62,194 nt of DNA from Desulfosporosinus sp. (lineage in GTDB: Bacteria > Bacillota > Desulfitobacteriia > Desulfitobacteriales > Desulfitobacteriaceae): assembly GCA_020692355.1 (NCBI GenBank), contig JAIMKP010000016.1, forward strand, positions 1 to 62,194. The letters run 5' to 3'. The notes under the pieces are model-generated. The model was not told the DNA's origin and ran no database searches. It was given only the letters and a program-made list of their open reading frames with translations. How positions within the stretch are numbered: position 1 is the first letter of the stretch; the number at the start of each line of letters is the position of its first letter. Below are positions 53,558 to 61,953 of the stretch, piece after piece. The position numbers were made by a program, and so were the translations under genes.

Positions 53558-55069
53558 ATGTGGGGGCACATATTGACCGGCATTATAAACAGTTTTCTGC
53601 CTCTTAACTTTTTGTTGATGATCGTCGGCCTGATTGGCGGAATTATAATCGGTGCGCTCCCGGGTTTAACAGCCACTATGGGTGTAGCTTTAATGGTCCC
53701 GGTAACATTTGCCATGAATCCTATCAGCGGTTTAATCATGCTTGGGGCTATTTATTCCGGTGCCATCTATGGGGGTTCAAACTCAGCAGTCTTAATTAAT
53801 ACCCCGGGTACCCCATCTTCTGTTGCTACGACTTTTGACGGGTGGCCGATGACTCAGAAGGGTATGGCTGATGAAGCTTTAAACACATCCTTGATTGGAT
53901 CAGCTTTCGGCGGGCTTTTTGGGACGTTGGTTCTCCTGTTTATGGCAGCGCCGATGGCCACATTAGCATTAAAGTTTGGAGCGCCGGAATTTTTTTGGCT
54001 TTGTATTTTTGGGCTGAGTACTATCGCGGCGATGTCGCAGGGGAATGTGCTGAAAGGCTTAATTTCCGGAGCTTTAGGCGTGCTTATTAGTACCATTGGA
54101 TTAGATCCAATGCAGGGTCTGCCAAGGTTCACGTTTGGCTATTATTCGCTTGTTCAAGGAATCGAAGTGATTCCGGCCATGATCGGTTTGTTTTCTTTCT
54201 CTCAGGTTATTTATCTTGTTGGCAGTAAGAATAAATATATTGCTGACTATAAGCCGAAAAAAGGTGTTACCTTGCGAGTTCTAGGCAAGCTTTTTAGAGA
54301 TTGTAAAGGCAACATGATCCGTTCCTCTATCATTGGGACTATCGTAGGTATTCTACCAGGTGCCGGCGGGGAAATCGCTTCGATTATCTCTTACAATGAG
54401 GCTAAACGCTGGGACAGAAACCGGGATAAATTTGGTACCGGAGTTATCGAAGGGGTATGTGCCAGTGAGACCGCTAATAATGCGACTATTGGCGGAAGCT
54501 TGATTCCCATGCTTACCTTAGGCATTCCAGGCAGTGCAGTAGCTGCAATCATAATGGGCGCCTTGCTTGCCCACGGGATTCAGCCCGGATTTAAGATCTT
54601 CACGAACAGCGCCGATCTTGCCTATTCTTTTATTGTATCTATGCTTGTTGTTAACATTTTAATGGTTGTCATTGGTTCATTTCTGATTAAAGGCACCGCA
54701 AAAGTCTTAAATGTGCCAACGCCCTATATTGGTGTAGCAATTGTTGCCTTATCGGTTATCGGTTCCTATGCCATCCGAAATAGCATGATAGACGTTATTG
54801 TTATGATTTTCTTCGGCTTGTTCGGCCATTTTGGCGGGCGGGTAGGCTTGGATACCGGTTCGATGGCTCTGGGCATCATTCTGGGCCCCATTGTAGAAGA
54901 TAATTTGGGTAAATCCATGTCACTGGCTGACGCAGAAGGATCCATATTTACGGTCTTCTTTTCCCATCCTATTTCACTATTACTCATTATTCTTACAGTT
55001 ACATCTGTCATGACTCCAATGTTCCTTGCCAGACGGCGTGCTAAAAAGGAGGCAGCTAAGAATGTCTAA
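53558..55069 (+). CDS. tctA: Tripartite tricarboxylate transporter large membrane subunit TctA
   Basis: A 503-residue membrane protein with about twelve helices and the TctA signatures: GLIGGIIIGALPGLTATMGVALMVPVTF near the start and GILPGAGGEIASIISYNEAKRW in the middle of the protein. It is the transport channel of the TTT system and is driven by an ion gradient. It lies 100 bp after tctC and overlaps tctB by 8 bp. All conserved glycine-rich loops are intact. Confidence 0.9.
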   Translation: MWGHILTGIINSFLPLNFLLMIVGLIGGIIIGALPGLTATMGVALMVPVTFAMNPISGLIMLGAIYSGAIYGGSNSAVLINTPGTPSSVATTFDGWPMTQKGMADEALNTSLIGSAFGGLFGTLVLLFMAAPMATLALKFGAPEFFWLCIFGLSTIAAMSQGNVLKGLISGALGVLISTIGLDPMQGLPRFTFGYYSLVQGIEVIPAMIGLFSFSQVIYLVGSKNKYIADYKPKKGVTLRVLGKLFRDCKGNMIRSSIIGTIVGILPGAGGEIASIISYNEAKRWDRNRDKFGTGVIEGVCASETANNATIGGSLIPMLTLGIPGSAVAAIIMGALLAHGIQPGFKIFTNSADLAYSFIVSMLVVNILMVVIGSFLIKGTAKVLNVPTPYIGVAIVALSVIGSYAIRNSMIDVIVMIFFGLFGHFGGRVGLDTGSMALGIILGPIVEDNLGKSMSLADAEGSIFTVFFSHPISLLLIILTVTSVMTPMFLARRRAKKEAAKNV

Positions 55070-55520
55070 GCGTAATTCTGACCTGATTGCAGGGATAACA
55101 AGTCTTCTAATTGCTGCTATCTTTTGGTCACAAGGTTTGAAACTAGGCACCGAAAGCAACCTGTTACCTAAGGTCTTGGAATATTTCATTATTATTGCCG
55201 GCCTTGGGGTATTGGTTCGTGGTTTCCTTAGGGGTAAAGATGTGCAGGGAAGCCATGAGGAAAAAGAAGGACTTAATTGGACCAGAGCAATAGTGATAAT
55301 TATTGCTACGATCGTCTATGTTATTTGCATAGCGTATATTGGTTTTTATGTTTCAACAGTTCTTTATTTGTTATTAGGTTCATGGTATTTAAACGAAAAA
55401 GGCTTCACCTTGAGTTCTCTAGTGTTTTCGCTGGTGTTTGGAGTTGGAGTGAGTGGTATTCTCTATGCAACATTTACTGTTTTTTTACAAGTACCCACAC
55501 CAACAGGGCTTCTTTTTTAG
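55062..55520 (+). CDS. tctB: Tripartite tricarboxylate transporter small membrane subunit TctB
   Basis: A 152-residue protein with four helices, matching TctB/DUF1468 in size and layout (SDLIAGITSLLIAAIFWSQG at the start). The ATG at 55062 is preferred because AAGGAGG stands before it and because the 8-bp overlap with tctA is typical. It completes the transporter. The gene order C-A-B differs from the C-B-A order often seen in proteobacteria. Confidence 0.85.
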   Translation: MSKRNSDLIAGITSLLIAAIFWSQGLKLGTESNLLPKVLEYFIIIAGLGVLVRGFLRGKDVQGSHEEKEGLNWTRAIVIIIATIVYVICIAYIGFYVSTVLYLLLGSWYLNEKGFTLSSLVFSLVFGVGVSGILYATFTVFLQVPTPTGLLF

Positions 55521-55577
55521 CATAGCTGCCCCCATGCTGTATGGCTGCATCACTGATAAATAAAACCTGGCTTTTGA

Positions 55578-55616
55578 CTTCGCCAAGGCTCGGCACTAGC
55601 CGAGTGTTCTTTATAA
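55578..55616. repeat. Second copy of the dispersed repeat seen at 22707-22760
   Basis: CTTCGCCAAGGCTC, then AGCCGAG and TTCTTTATAA align with the inner part of the element after the T-box. It lies 60 bp after tctB, between live genes and the suyB remnant. Confidence 0.5.
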
Positions 55617-55680
55617 GAAATTTTTCGACCTGTGCGGATAAACGAACCAATTATTAACATTAATGGATGATCCCTACTGG

Positions 55681-55934
55681 ACTGGACAAGGCAACATCGT
55701 TGGTAACCCGATTGAGCCTGTTATCAAGATGTCTGCTAACCCAAATACCTGTACTTTTATGTCTGAACACATTGATGTTGACATTAGTGGTGTTCTGAGC
55801 AGGGAATTAACCTTTAACAAGCTGCCGACAAAGTGATGGACTGCATTGTTAAGACTACCCGCGGCCGCTTCACGGACGCGGAGGCTTTGAACCATAAGGA
55901 ATTCGTTTTAACCCGTCTCTATCCAAGTGCTTAA
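55681..55934 (+). pseudogene. Truncated, frameshifted copy of the suyB 3' end
   Basis: It aligns with codons about 307-384 of the suyB at 49654, from [13 protein letters not shown] to the end FVLTRLYPSA and the same stop. One base is missing near 55819 (AACAAGCTG against GACCAAGCCG), which brings a TGA into frame shortly after. The start of the gene is absent. The homology continues past the stop into the intergenic sequence, with a matching 'GCGTCTGGGGTGCGGGTACAA' stretch. It shows that a second suyB existed here. Confidence 0.88.
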
Positions 55935-56085
55935 TTCAAACCATCTTTTTTAAAATCCCTAAGCGTCTGGGGTGCGGGTACAACGCCTGCACCCCGCTGT
56001 AAACTACATCAGCTCTTAAATGGTGCATTAGCGCTATGCTTCCTCAGTCATACCGTTGGAAACATCTAACACTGTCGATGAGAAT
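55935..56085 (+). other. Copied suyB-larA spacer joined to a larA 3' end scrap
   Basis: After the broken suyB end the sequence follows the suyB-larA spacer (about 50809-50890), then jumps to a piece like the last codons of the racemase gene (CTATGCTTCCTCAGTCATACC against CTATGCTTCATCAGTGATACC at 52130). The body of that second racemase gene is deleted. Confidence 0.65.
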
Positions 56086-56099
56086 TAGGAGGGTTGTAT

Positions 56100-57143
56100 A
56101 TGGAATACCCTGCTGAAAAAATAATAAGTGAATTTTGCTGCAATTTGTTAGCTTCGGTGGGTGTACCGGCAGATGATGCTCAGGTTGTAGCCGCAGTACT
56201 CATTGACACAAGCTTAGAAGGAATTGATACGCATGGTCTTTCCCGACTGCCCGCTTACCTTACTTGTTTAAAAAACGGACGGATTAACAAAGAACCCCAA
56301 ATACGCGTGGTAAAATCAGGGGCAGTAGCGAGTATCGATGGCGACAATGGCTTGGGTCAGTTGGTTGCGGTTCGTAGCATGCAAGTAGCCATCGATTTGG
56401 CCAAAGAATTCGGGATTGGTTTAGCGACAGCCAAAAGAAGCAACCACTTTGGCGCTGCTTCATACTTTTGCAAGATGGCGGCCGGGCAAGGCATGATTGG
56501 CCAAGTATTTACGAATGCCCCCCCTGCGATGCCCCCATGGGGCGGGATGAGACCCTACTTTGGTACTAATCCTGTAGCTTTTGGGATTCCCCAGGAAGAA
56601 TATCCAGTGGTTATCGACTTATCTTCTTCCAATGTAGCCCGGGGTAACGTCATACTTGCTTTAAAGGAAGGACGTTCCATTCCGTTGGGTTGGGCTATTG
56701 ACAAAGAAGGTAGGCCTACGACAGATCCAAAGGAGGCACTGGAAGGAGCAGTTCTGCCAGTCGGCGGAGCGAAGGGTTATGCTTTAGCCTTGGCGGTAGA
56801 AGTGATGGCGGGGATTCTTTCAGGTTCCGCTTATGGCTTGGATGTTGGATTTATTTACGATGACAAGAAGGAACCCGCTAATATTGGGCATAGTTTTATA
56901 GCTATTGATGTCTCTCGCCTCATGCTAGACGATACGTTTACCGAACGTCTTTCCGACATGATTCAAGGCATTAAAGCCGTACCTTTGGCGGAGGGATATT
57001 CCGAAATCCGGATTCCTGGAGAAAAGAGGCATAGAATTATGCAAGAAAGGAGAAAGTCTGGTATCCCTGTAAGTCAGACTTTGTTAAAAGAACTTAATAT
57101 ATTGGCTACTGAATTGGGGGTTTCACCCCTCAGCACAGAATAA
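56100..57143 (+). CDS. Ldh2/ComC-family NAD(P)-dependent 2-hydroxyacid dehydrogenase
   Basis: A 347-residue enzyme of the malate/L-lactate dehydrogenase family 2 (COG2055), a fold unrelated to classical LDH. Family blocks: DTSLEGIDTHGLSRLPAYL, KRSNHFGAASYFCKMA with the catalytic His, and PVGGAKGYALALAVEVMAGILSG. Members include ComC, (R)-sulfolactate dehydrogenase. In this island it could oxidise sulfolactate to sulfopyruvate or take part in stereo-inversion; malate or another hydroxyacid is possible. ATG at 56100 lies seven bases after AGGAGG. Confidence 0.8.
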   Translation: MEYPAEKIISEFCCNLLASVGVPADDAQVVAAVLIDTSLEGIDTHGLSRLPAYLTCLKNGRINKEPQIRVVKSGAVASIDGDNGLGQLVAVRSMQVAIDLAKEFGIGLATAKRSNHFGAASYFCKMAAGQGMIGQVFTNAPPAMPPWGGMRPYFGTNPVAFGIPQEEYPVVIDLSSSNVARGNVILALKEGRSIPLGWAIDKEGRPTTDPKEALEGAVLPVGGAKGYALALAVEVMAGILSGSAYGLDVGFIYDDKKEPANIGHSFIAIDVSRLMLDDTFTERLSDMIQGIKAVPLAEGYSEIRIPGEKRHRIMQERRKSGIPVSQTLLKELNILATELGVSPLSTE

Positions 57144-57243
57144 TGACAGAGATATCGCCTACGACTAATTTGTAGGTGGTGCTCACGTAAGGCGTCATTG
57201 AAGTACAGACAAACGTAGTACTCATAGCAAACTAAAGGATATC

Positions 57244-57546
57244 TTGGCAGGTTATATGGATTCTATTGTTTGGTTCCCTATCGTGGAGGGAAATGATTGT
57301 CGGAGCAGTCTTTTTGCTTTCTTAATGGTTGTGTCTTCGACCTTAACCCATTACGGAAATGGATTGGGACCGCTGCTCATAGGTACCGGGTACGTTAGCA
57401 AAAGCACCTGGTGGAAAATGGGCTTAGTCGTCACCTCCATGGTAACAGTTATTTACCTGACGATCGGACTTGGTTATTGGAAGTTGATATCGTTATGGAA
57501 GGATACTGCTATAGAACGAACCTCTAATAGAACGAGGTCGTTATGA
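57244..57546 (+). pseudogene. C-terminal fragment of a DASS-family anion:sodium symporter
   Basis: A 100-codon frame whose product resembles the last two helices of CitT/SdcS-type symporters: STLTHYGNGLGPLLIGTGYVSKSTWWKMGLVVTSMV is a well-known block of this family. The other about 370 residues are absent, and there is no clear ribosome site. It is probably the rest of an older dicarboxylate or sulfo-acid carrier replaced by TctABC. Confidence 0.75.
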
Positions 57547-57549
57547 TAA

Positions 57550-57585
57550 GATCCACCTCTTGGCAAAAATACAAGAGGTGGATCT
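57550..57585 (+). repeat. Right copy of the 34-bp direct repeat, a perfect hairpin
   Basis: GATCCACCTCTTG and CAAGAGGTGGATC are perfect 13-bp arms around GCAAAAATA, followed by TTTGATC. It serves as a terminator for the symporter fragment on the plus strand and forms the right boundary of the catabolic island. Confidence 0.75.
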
Positions 57586-57888
57586 TTGATCCAGGGCAGA
57601 ATAGGTCTTCAGTTTTTTGTCTTGGCGATGTGCTAACATAACGGTAAGGGGTCGCATAGGGATAACCCTTCTATCCGCTTCATTGGCAGAGACCCGGATT
57701 AGGGGATTGAAACTGCTCGCGAACCCCATTACTTGGGTAGTAATTGGAGATCTCAATTGGTTTCGGATCCCTTTGAGTCTTAGAACTCGTTATGCTTGCT
57801 TGCGGCATTATTCTTCGGTTTGCATTTTGTAGTTGACGGAAAGGTAGTTTCTCACCGAGCCGTATAGTATAATATTGACAAGAGGTAG
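57586..57888. other. Spacer without recognisable gene
   Basis: Overlapping open frames exist on both strands here, none with a ribosome site or family resemblance. A TATAAT at 57868-57873 precedes the next remnant. Confidence 0.4.
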
Positions 57889-58150
57889 GTGATCATCCTG
57901 GAAACCCAGATCAGCGGACACAACAACGATATCATCATGAAAGCTACTGCTGAAATGTTCAAGGATACGGAACCCGGATCGTCACAAAACACGACAGGAG
58001 ATGTCCATACCGCCATCATCTATTCGGGCCGGATCGAGAGTGCCCCTGACTGACTGCAGAAAGGTTCCTTAACCTATCAAGTCACCAATGTCTATTTGAA
58101 GGGCATGCCTCACCGTCCCTTCTCCCAAAACACTTTACACGCTGACACGT
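57889..58150 (+). pseudogene. Rpn/PD-(D/E)XK-type protein remnant
   Basis: A GTG at 57889 after AGAGGTAG opens a 54-codon frame (SGHNNDIIMKATAEMFKD, then a jump to IIYSGRIESAPD) ended by TGA at 58051; the frame goes on past the stop with QKGSLTYQVTNVYLKGMP. The order resembles the start and the middle of Rpn-family proteins with a large piece missing. Promoter and ribosome site are still present, so the decay looks recent. The family call is tentative. Confidence 0.4.
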
Positions 58151-58180
58151 CCGTGGTGGGCTTAAGGGAAACAAAACTGA

Positions 58181-58213
58181 GGCACTTCGCACGAAAAACG
58201 CGAGGTGCTTTTA
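58181..58213 (+). terminator. Terminator before the VanW gene
   Basis: GCACTTCGC and GCGAGGTGC (one G-U) around ACGAAAAAC, then TTTTATATT. Confidence 0.75.
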
Positions 58214-58325
58214 TATTACTTGCAAGCGTTCATAGGCGTTTGGATTGAAAGAAAAACTATTGAAGTTTAATAGGACAACAGCTAAAATCTAAAGAGAGGT
58301 GTTTTTGCCTGAGGGGGAGAAGAAA

Positions 58326-59819
58326 ATGGATAACAGCATGAACAACGAGGGAGAGGATGCCGCCCAGCCTTTAAACCCGAGTGACGTAACTCGTCAGGAA
58401 ATTGCGGCAGCGGGGGAAGCTGCAGGGATGGCTTTAGGAGCACAACCACTAACGCTCAAGAGGCTTGGGAAAAATCCTTTTGTGCGTTTTCTAACGCATA
58501 AGGTGACGCTGGCCATAATGATGATCTTAGTTCTGATCTTAGGGTTTGGAGTGACGGCTCTGGCCGTGTACACTCGGGATAATGGTTTGTTTGTGCCCGG
58601 CATTACCGTTGCCGGAATCAATGTCGGCAATATCACCAAAGTGGCGGCGCAAGTAGAGATCGACCGCAAGATCCAGAGCATCTGGTCCCATGTGGTGAAG
58701 TTTGATGTCGATGGGAAGACGGTTGAAAGCAAACTGAGTGATCTTGGGCTTACCCTCACGGCTGACAAAGCCCTGGCTGAGGCCTATGCGATCGGACGGG
58801 AAGGGAACATCGTCGAAAAAGCTCAGCAAAGAAGAGCCGCTCGGCGGGGGATCCACTTCGAATTGAGTTCGGCTTGGGATGGGGAAAAACTATCCGAAGC
58901 CTTGACGAAAATCTTTGGACCCTATCAAGTGGCGCCTCATGACGCCTCTTTTACGATTACACCCGCCAACACCATGGAAATAACAAAAGAGAGCGTCGGT
59001 AAAGCAGTGGATGTGAATGCTCTGACGGCTCAGGTACAGAAGCTCGATATTTTTCAGCCGGAAAACCAGCTCAAGGTCTCCTTCAAAGAGGATCCGCCGA
59101 AACTAACCGTTGCAATTTTGGAAAAAGAAAAGATAACCGGCCTTTTGGCCAGTTACACCACCTATTTTGACCCTTCCCAGATCGAGCGGACGGGAAATAT
59201 CCGCCTAGCAGCCGACGCTTTGAACGGGGCTCTCATAGCTCCGGGCGAGATGTTTTCTTTCAATAAAAGGGTGGGAGAACGGACGGCAGGGAAGGGTTAT
59301 CAAGATGCATATATCATCGTCAACGGACAATTCGAGGAAGGACTGGGTGGTGGGATCTGTCAGGTTTCCAGCACGCTCTATAACACGGTACTTCAAGCCG
59401 ATTTACCGATCACACAGCGCACGAATCACGATTTAGTTATCACTTATGTACCCTTAGGACAGGACGCCACGGTCGCTTGGCCTTACCTGGATTTGCAATT
59501 TAGAAATGATTCCGGTGGGTATATCTTGGTCAGGACCAAAATGGGGAAAAACAGTCTCACCATCGATTTCTATGGGCAGCCGCAGCCGGGCCAGCAGGTG
59601 ATCATTAACAATTCGGCCACTCCAGTTCCCCCACCTGAGCAGAGAGTTACGGATAATTCCCTGCCTCATGGTCAGGAACGCGTGCAACAAGAAGGAGTAC
59701 AAGGGTACAAAGTCACTTCGACTCGTACGGTAATGCAGAGCGGCAAAGTGGTTAAAACAGAGATCCTTGGCTCAAGCTATTATGCACCCACACCTAAGAT
59801 TATTGAGGTAGGCCCGTGA
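58326..59819 (+). CDS. VanW-family membrane-anchored cell-wall protein
   Basis: A 497-residue protein with a cytoplasmic tail, one membrane helix (VTLAIMMILVLILGFGVTALAVY), two repeats of the PG_binding_4/YoaR type (about 90-270) and a VanW domain (about 280-410: SYTTYFDPSQIERTGNIRLAADALNGALIAPGEMFSFN, GLGGGICQVSSTLYNTVLQADL with the Cys). The C-terminal about 50 residues resemble a G5 beta domain (QEGVQGYKVTSTRTVMQSGKVVKTEIL). Such proteins are thought to bind or modify peptidoglycan, often in sporulating Firmicutes. ATG at 58326 follows GGGGGAG; a frame from GTG 58299 is less likely. Confidence 0.85.
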   Translation: MDNSMNNEGEDAAQPLNPSDVTRQEIAAAGEAAGMALGAQPLTLKRLGKNPFVRFLTHKVTLAIMMILVLILGFGVTALAVYTRDNGLFVPGITVAGINVGNITKVAAQVEIDRKIQSIWSHVVKFDVDGKTVESKLSDLGLTLTADKALAEAYAIGREGNIVEKAQQRRAARRGIHFELSSAWDGEKLSEALTKIFGPYQVAPHDASFTITPANTMEITKESVGKAVDVNALTAQVQKLDIFQPENQLKVSFKEDPPKLTVAILEKEKITGLLASYTTYFDPSQIERTGNIRLAADALNGALIAPGEMFSFNKRVGERTAGKGYQDAYIIVNGQFEEGLGGGICQVSSTLYNTVLQADLPITQRTNHDLVITYVPLGQDATVAWPYLDLQFRNDSGGYILVRTKMGKNSLTIDFYGQPQPGQQVIINNSATPVPPPEQRVTDNSLPHGQERVQQEGVQGYKVTSTRTVMQSGKVVKTEILGSSYYAPTPKIIEVGP

Positions 59820-59820
59820 A

Positions 59821-59879
59821 ATAGGGAAACGAAAAAGTAGCTCTTCCTTGATGCGAAGGCTACTTTTTCGTTTCCCTAT
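59821..59879. terminator. Strong terminator after the VanW gene
   Basis: Perfect 21-bp arms (ATAGGGAAACGAAAAAGTAG plus C, and its complement) with a 17-nt loop; T-rich on both strands, so it can also stop leftward transcripts. Confidence 0.85.
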
Positions 59880-59981
59880 GGCCGCTAACCTTGCGGCTGG
59901 TTGTGCAGGCTAGGATGCTAAGAACAAAGCAAGCGACACAACATCCCTTGGTTTTTTCTAAAGGCAGAACTTATTTCCATG

Positions 59982-60320
59982 CTATAATGCGGTCTCTCCA
60001 CGTTCTCCGGTGCGGATGCGGATGCTTTCCTGCACTGGGGAGATAAAGATCTTGCCGTCGCCGACCTGCCCGGTGCGAGCCAAGCGCGTAATAACTTCTA
60101 CGATCTGTTCACTTTGCGTTTCCAAACAAGCAATCTCCAATTTGACCTTGGGCAGTAGGCGTATTTGTACTTCTTGACCGCGGTAGACTTGGGTATGCCC
60201 TTTTTGACGGCCACAGCCCAATACGTTACTTACGGTGATCCCAAGAACACCGGCATCTGCTAAAGCCTCCGTGATTTCATTCAGTTTTCCGGGGCGTATA
60301 ATCGCTTCGATTTTTTGCAT
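59982..60320 (-). CDS. glnB: PII protein paired with the second Amt, lacking Tyr51
   Basis: A 112-residue PII protein with the normal ATP-binding blocks (TGQVGDGKIFISP and RIRTGERG) and a T-loop that keeps Tyr46 (TQVYRGQEV) but has Val at position 51 where the first PII has Tyr. It therefore cannot be uridylylated at the usual site; control by ADP/ATP and 2-oxoglutarate is still expected. It follows its amt gene by 44 bp. It starts with ATG at 60320 after AGAGGAGG. Confidence 0.9.
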   Translation of the reverse strand: MQKIEAIIRPGKLNEITEALADAGVLGITVSNVLGCGRQKGHTQVYRGQEVQIRLLPKVKLEIACLETQSEQIVEVITRLARTGQVGDGKIFISPVQESIRIRTGERGETAL

Positions 60321-60364
60321 GCTGAATCCTCCTCTTGCTTAAACTCGTAAAAGAAATTAGTTTG

Positions 60365-61909
60365 TTACTCGGACTCTAATTCCGTGCGCAGGAGATGATC
60401 AGGATAAGCTAACATGCCCATTTCAGGGATATCCAGTCCCGCTATTTCATCTTCAGGCTTGACACGCATGCCCCAAGTGGCATGGAGTAATTTAAAGAAG
60501 AGGAAGGAAAGGCCGAAACCCCAAATGAGAATCACTCCGACGTCGATCAGTTGGGCCAGGAACTGTCCAGGGTTACCGTAGAGCAAGCCACTGACAGTTC
60601 CGGTTACACCATTAAGACCATCTCCATAGGTTCCGTCCGCGAAAATCCCGGTCGCTATAATCCCCCAAATTCCGTTAATCATGTGTACGGAAATGGCGCC
60701 AACAGGATCGTCGATTTTGAGCTTCCGGTCTACAAATAAGACGCTGGTTATGACCAAGACGCCGGCAATGGCACCAATAATGACGGCGCTTAGGGCAGAG
60801 ACGAAGGCTGAAGGCGCTGTGATGGCAACCAGGCCGGCCAGGGTCCCATTGGCCATCATTGACGGATCCGGCTTTTTAAAAATAAGCCACATTAGCATCA
60901 TGGCTATGAAACCCCCAACCGCTCCAGCCAGCATCGTGTTGACCGCAACCACAGCAATACGGAGGTCGGTTCCAGCCAAGGTGCTGCCGGGGTTGAAACC
61001 AAACCAGCCAAAGAAAAGAATTATCGTTCCCAAGATGGCCATGGGAATGTCGTGTCCAGGAAATACATTGATTTTACCGTCTTTACCGTATTTGCCAAGC
61101 CGAGGGCCCAGGACTAGGGCAGAAGCCAAGGCAGCGCTGCCGCCAATGGCATGGACGACGCCGGAACCGGCGAAATCAACGACTCCGTGGCCTAACCCCA
61201 GTTTGCTACCGAGTTGTGCCAGCCAACCGCCTCCCCAGACCCAGTTACCAAAGATCGGGTAGAGGATCATGGCAATGAAGAAAGTACCGATGACCACTGC
61301 GGAAAATTTGACGCGCTCTGCCATAGCTCCGGTGGGGATGGTAACAGCCGTATCCATGAAGACCATTTGGAACAGGAAAAGGGTGAAGACTCCTACATCA
61401 TAAGAGCCGCCGGACGACAGGAAGAAAGCACTATGTCCTAAAAGGCCCCAGCCGTTCACGGCTAATTCCTGGGTCAGGGGTGCGGTGCCGCCTAGGGCAG
61501 AGATTGCGCCGACACCACCAAATTCAAAGGCGAAACCAACCAGATAATAGCCGATAGCACCTACGAGGAAAACCATGAGGTTCATGGCCATGGTATGGGC
61601 TGCGTTTTTAGCGCGAGTAAAACCGGTTTCTACTAAGGCGAAGCCAGCCTGCATGAAGAAGACTAAAAAACCTGTGATAAGCGTCCAAACAAAGTTAATC
61701 CCGATTTTATTTTTGCCGACTTGAGCTGCAACTTCAGCCAGGGTCGGTTGGCCGGCGGTTGCCGCCGCGATGTCGTTAATGCCACCGGTGGTGGTGCCGG
61801 AGGGATCTCCGGCCAAGGCTACTGATGCACAAGCCAAAAGCAAGAGCAGTGTTAGGAACGAAATTTTTAAACCTCTCCACGAAATGGTTGCGTGTCTCCA
61901 CTTGAACAT
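60365..61909 (-). CDS. amt: Ammonium transporter Amt, second copy
   Basis: A 514-residue ammonium channel of a different subtype from the copy at 20356: a signal peptide (ISFLTLLLLLACASVALAG), a 50-residue extracytoplasmic start (ATAGQPTLAEVAAQVGKNKIGINFVWTLITGFLVFFMQAGFALVETGFTRAKN), then DFAGSGVVHAIGG, FFGWFGFNPGS and DPVGAISVHMINGIWG. This is the longer form common in clostridia and archaea. The start is ATG at 61909 or TTG at 61915; AAAGGAG lies upstream of both. It is followed by its own PII gene. Confidence 0.9.
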   Translation of the reverse strand: MFKWRHATISWRGLKISFLTLLLLLACASVALAGDPSGTTTGGINDIAAATAGQPTLAEVAAQVGKNKIGINFVWTLITGFLVFFMQAGFALVETGFTRAKNAAHTMAMNLMVFLVGAIGYYLVGFAFEFGGVGAISALGGTAPLTQELAVNGWGLLGHSAFFLSSGGSYDVGVFTLFLFQMVFMDTAVTIPTGAMAERVKFSAVVIGTFFIAMILYPIFGNWVWGGGWLAQLGSKLGLGHGVVDFAGSGVVHAIGGSAALASALVLGPRLGKYGKDGKINVFPGHDIPMAILGTIILFFGWFGFNPGSTLAGTDLRIAVVAVNTMLAGAVGGFIAMMLMWLIFKKPDPSMMANGTLAGLVAITAPSAFVSALSAVIIGAIAGVLVITSVLFVDRKLKIDDPVGAISVHMINGIWGIIATGIFADGTYGDGLNGVTGTVSGLLYGNPGQFLAQLIDVGVILIWGFGLSFLFFKLLHATWGMRVKPEDEIAGLDIPEMGMLAYPDHLLRTELESE

Positions 61910-61953
61910 AAACAATACACTCCTTTCATGATTAAACCGTATTATTAAATCTA

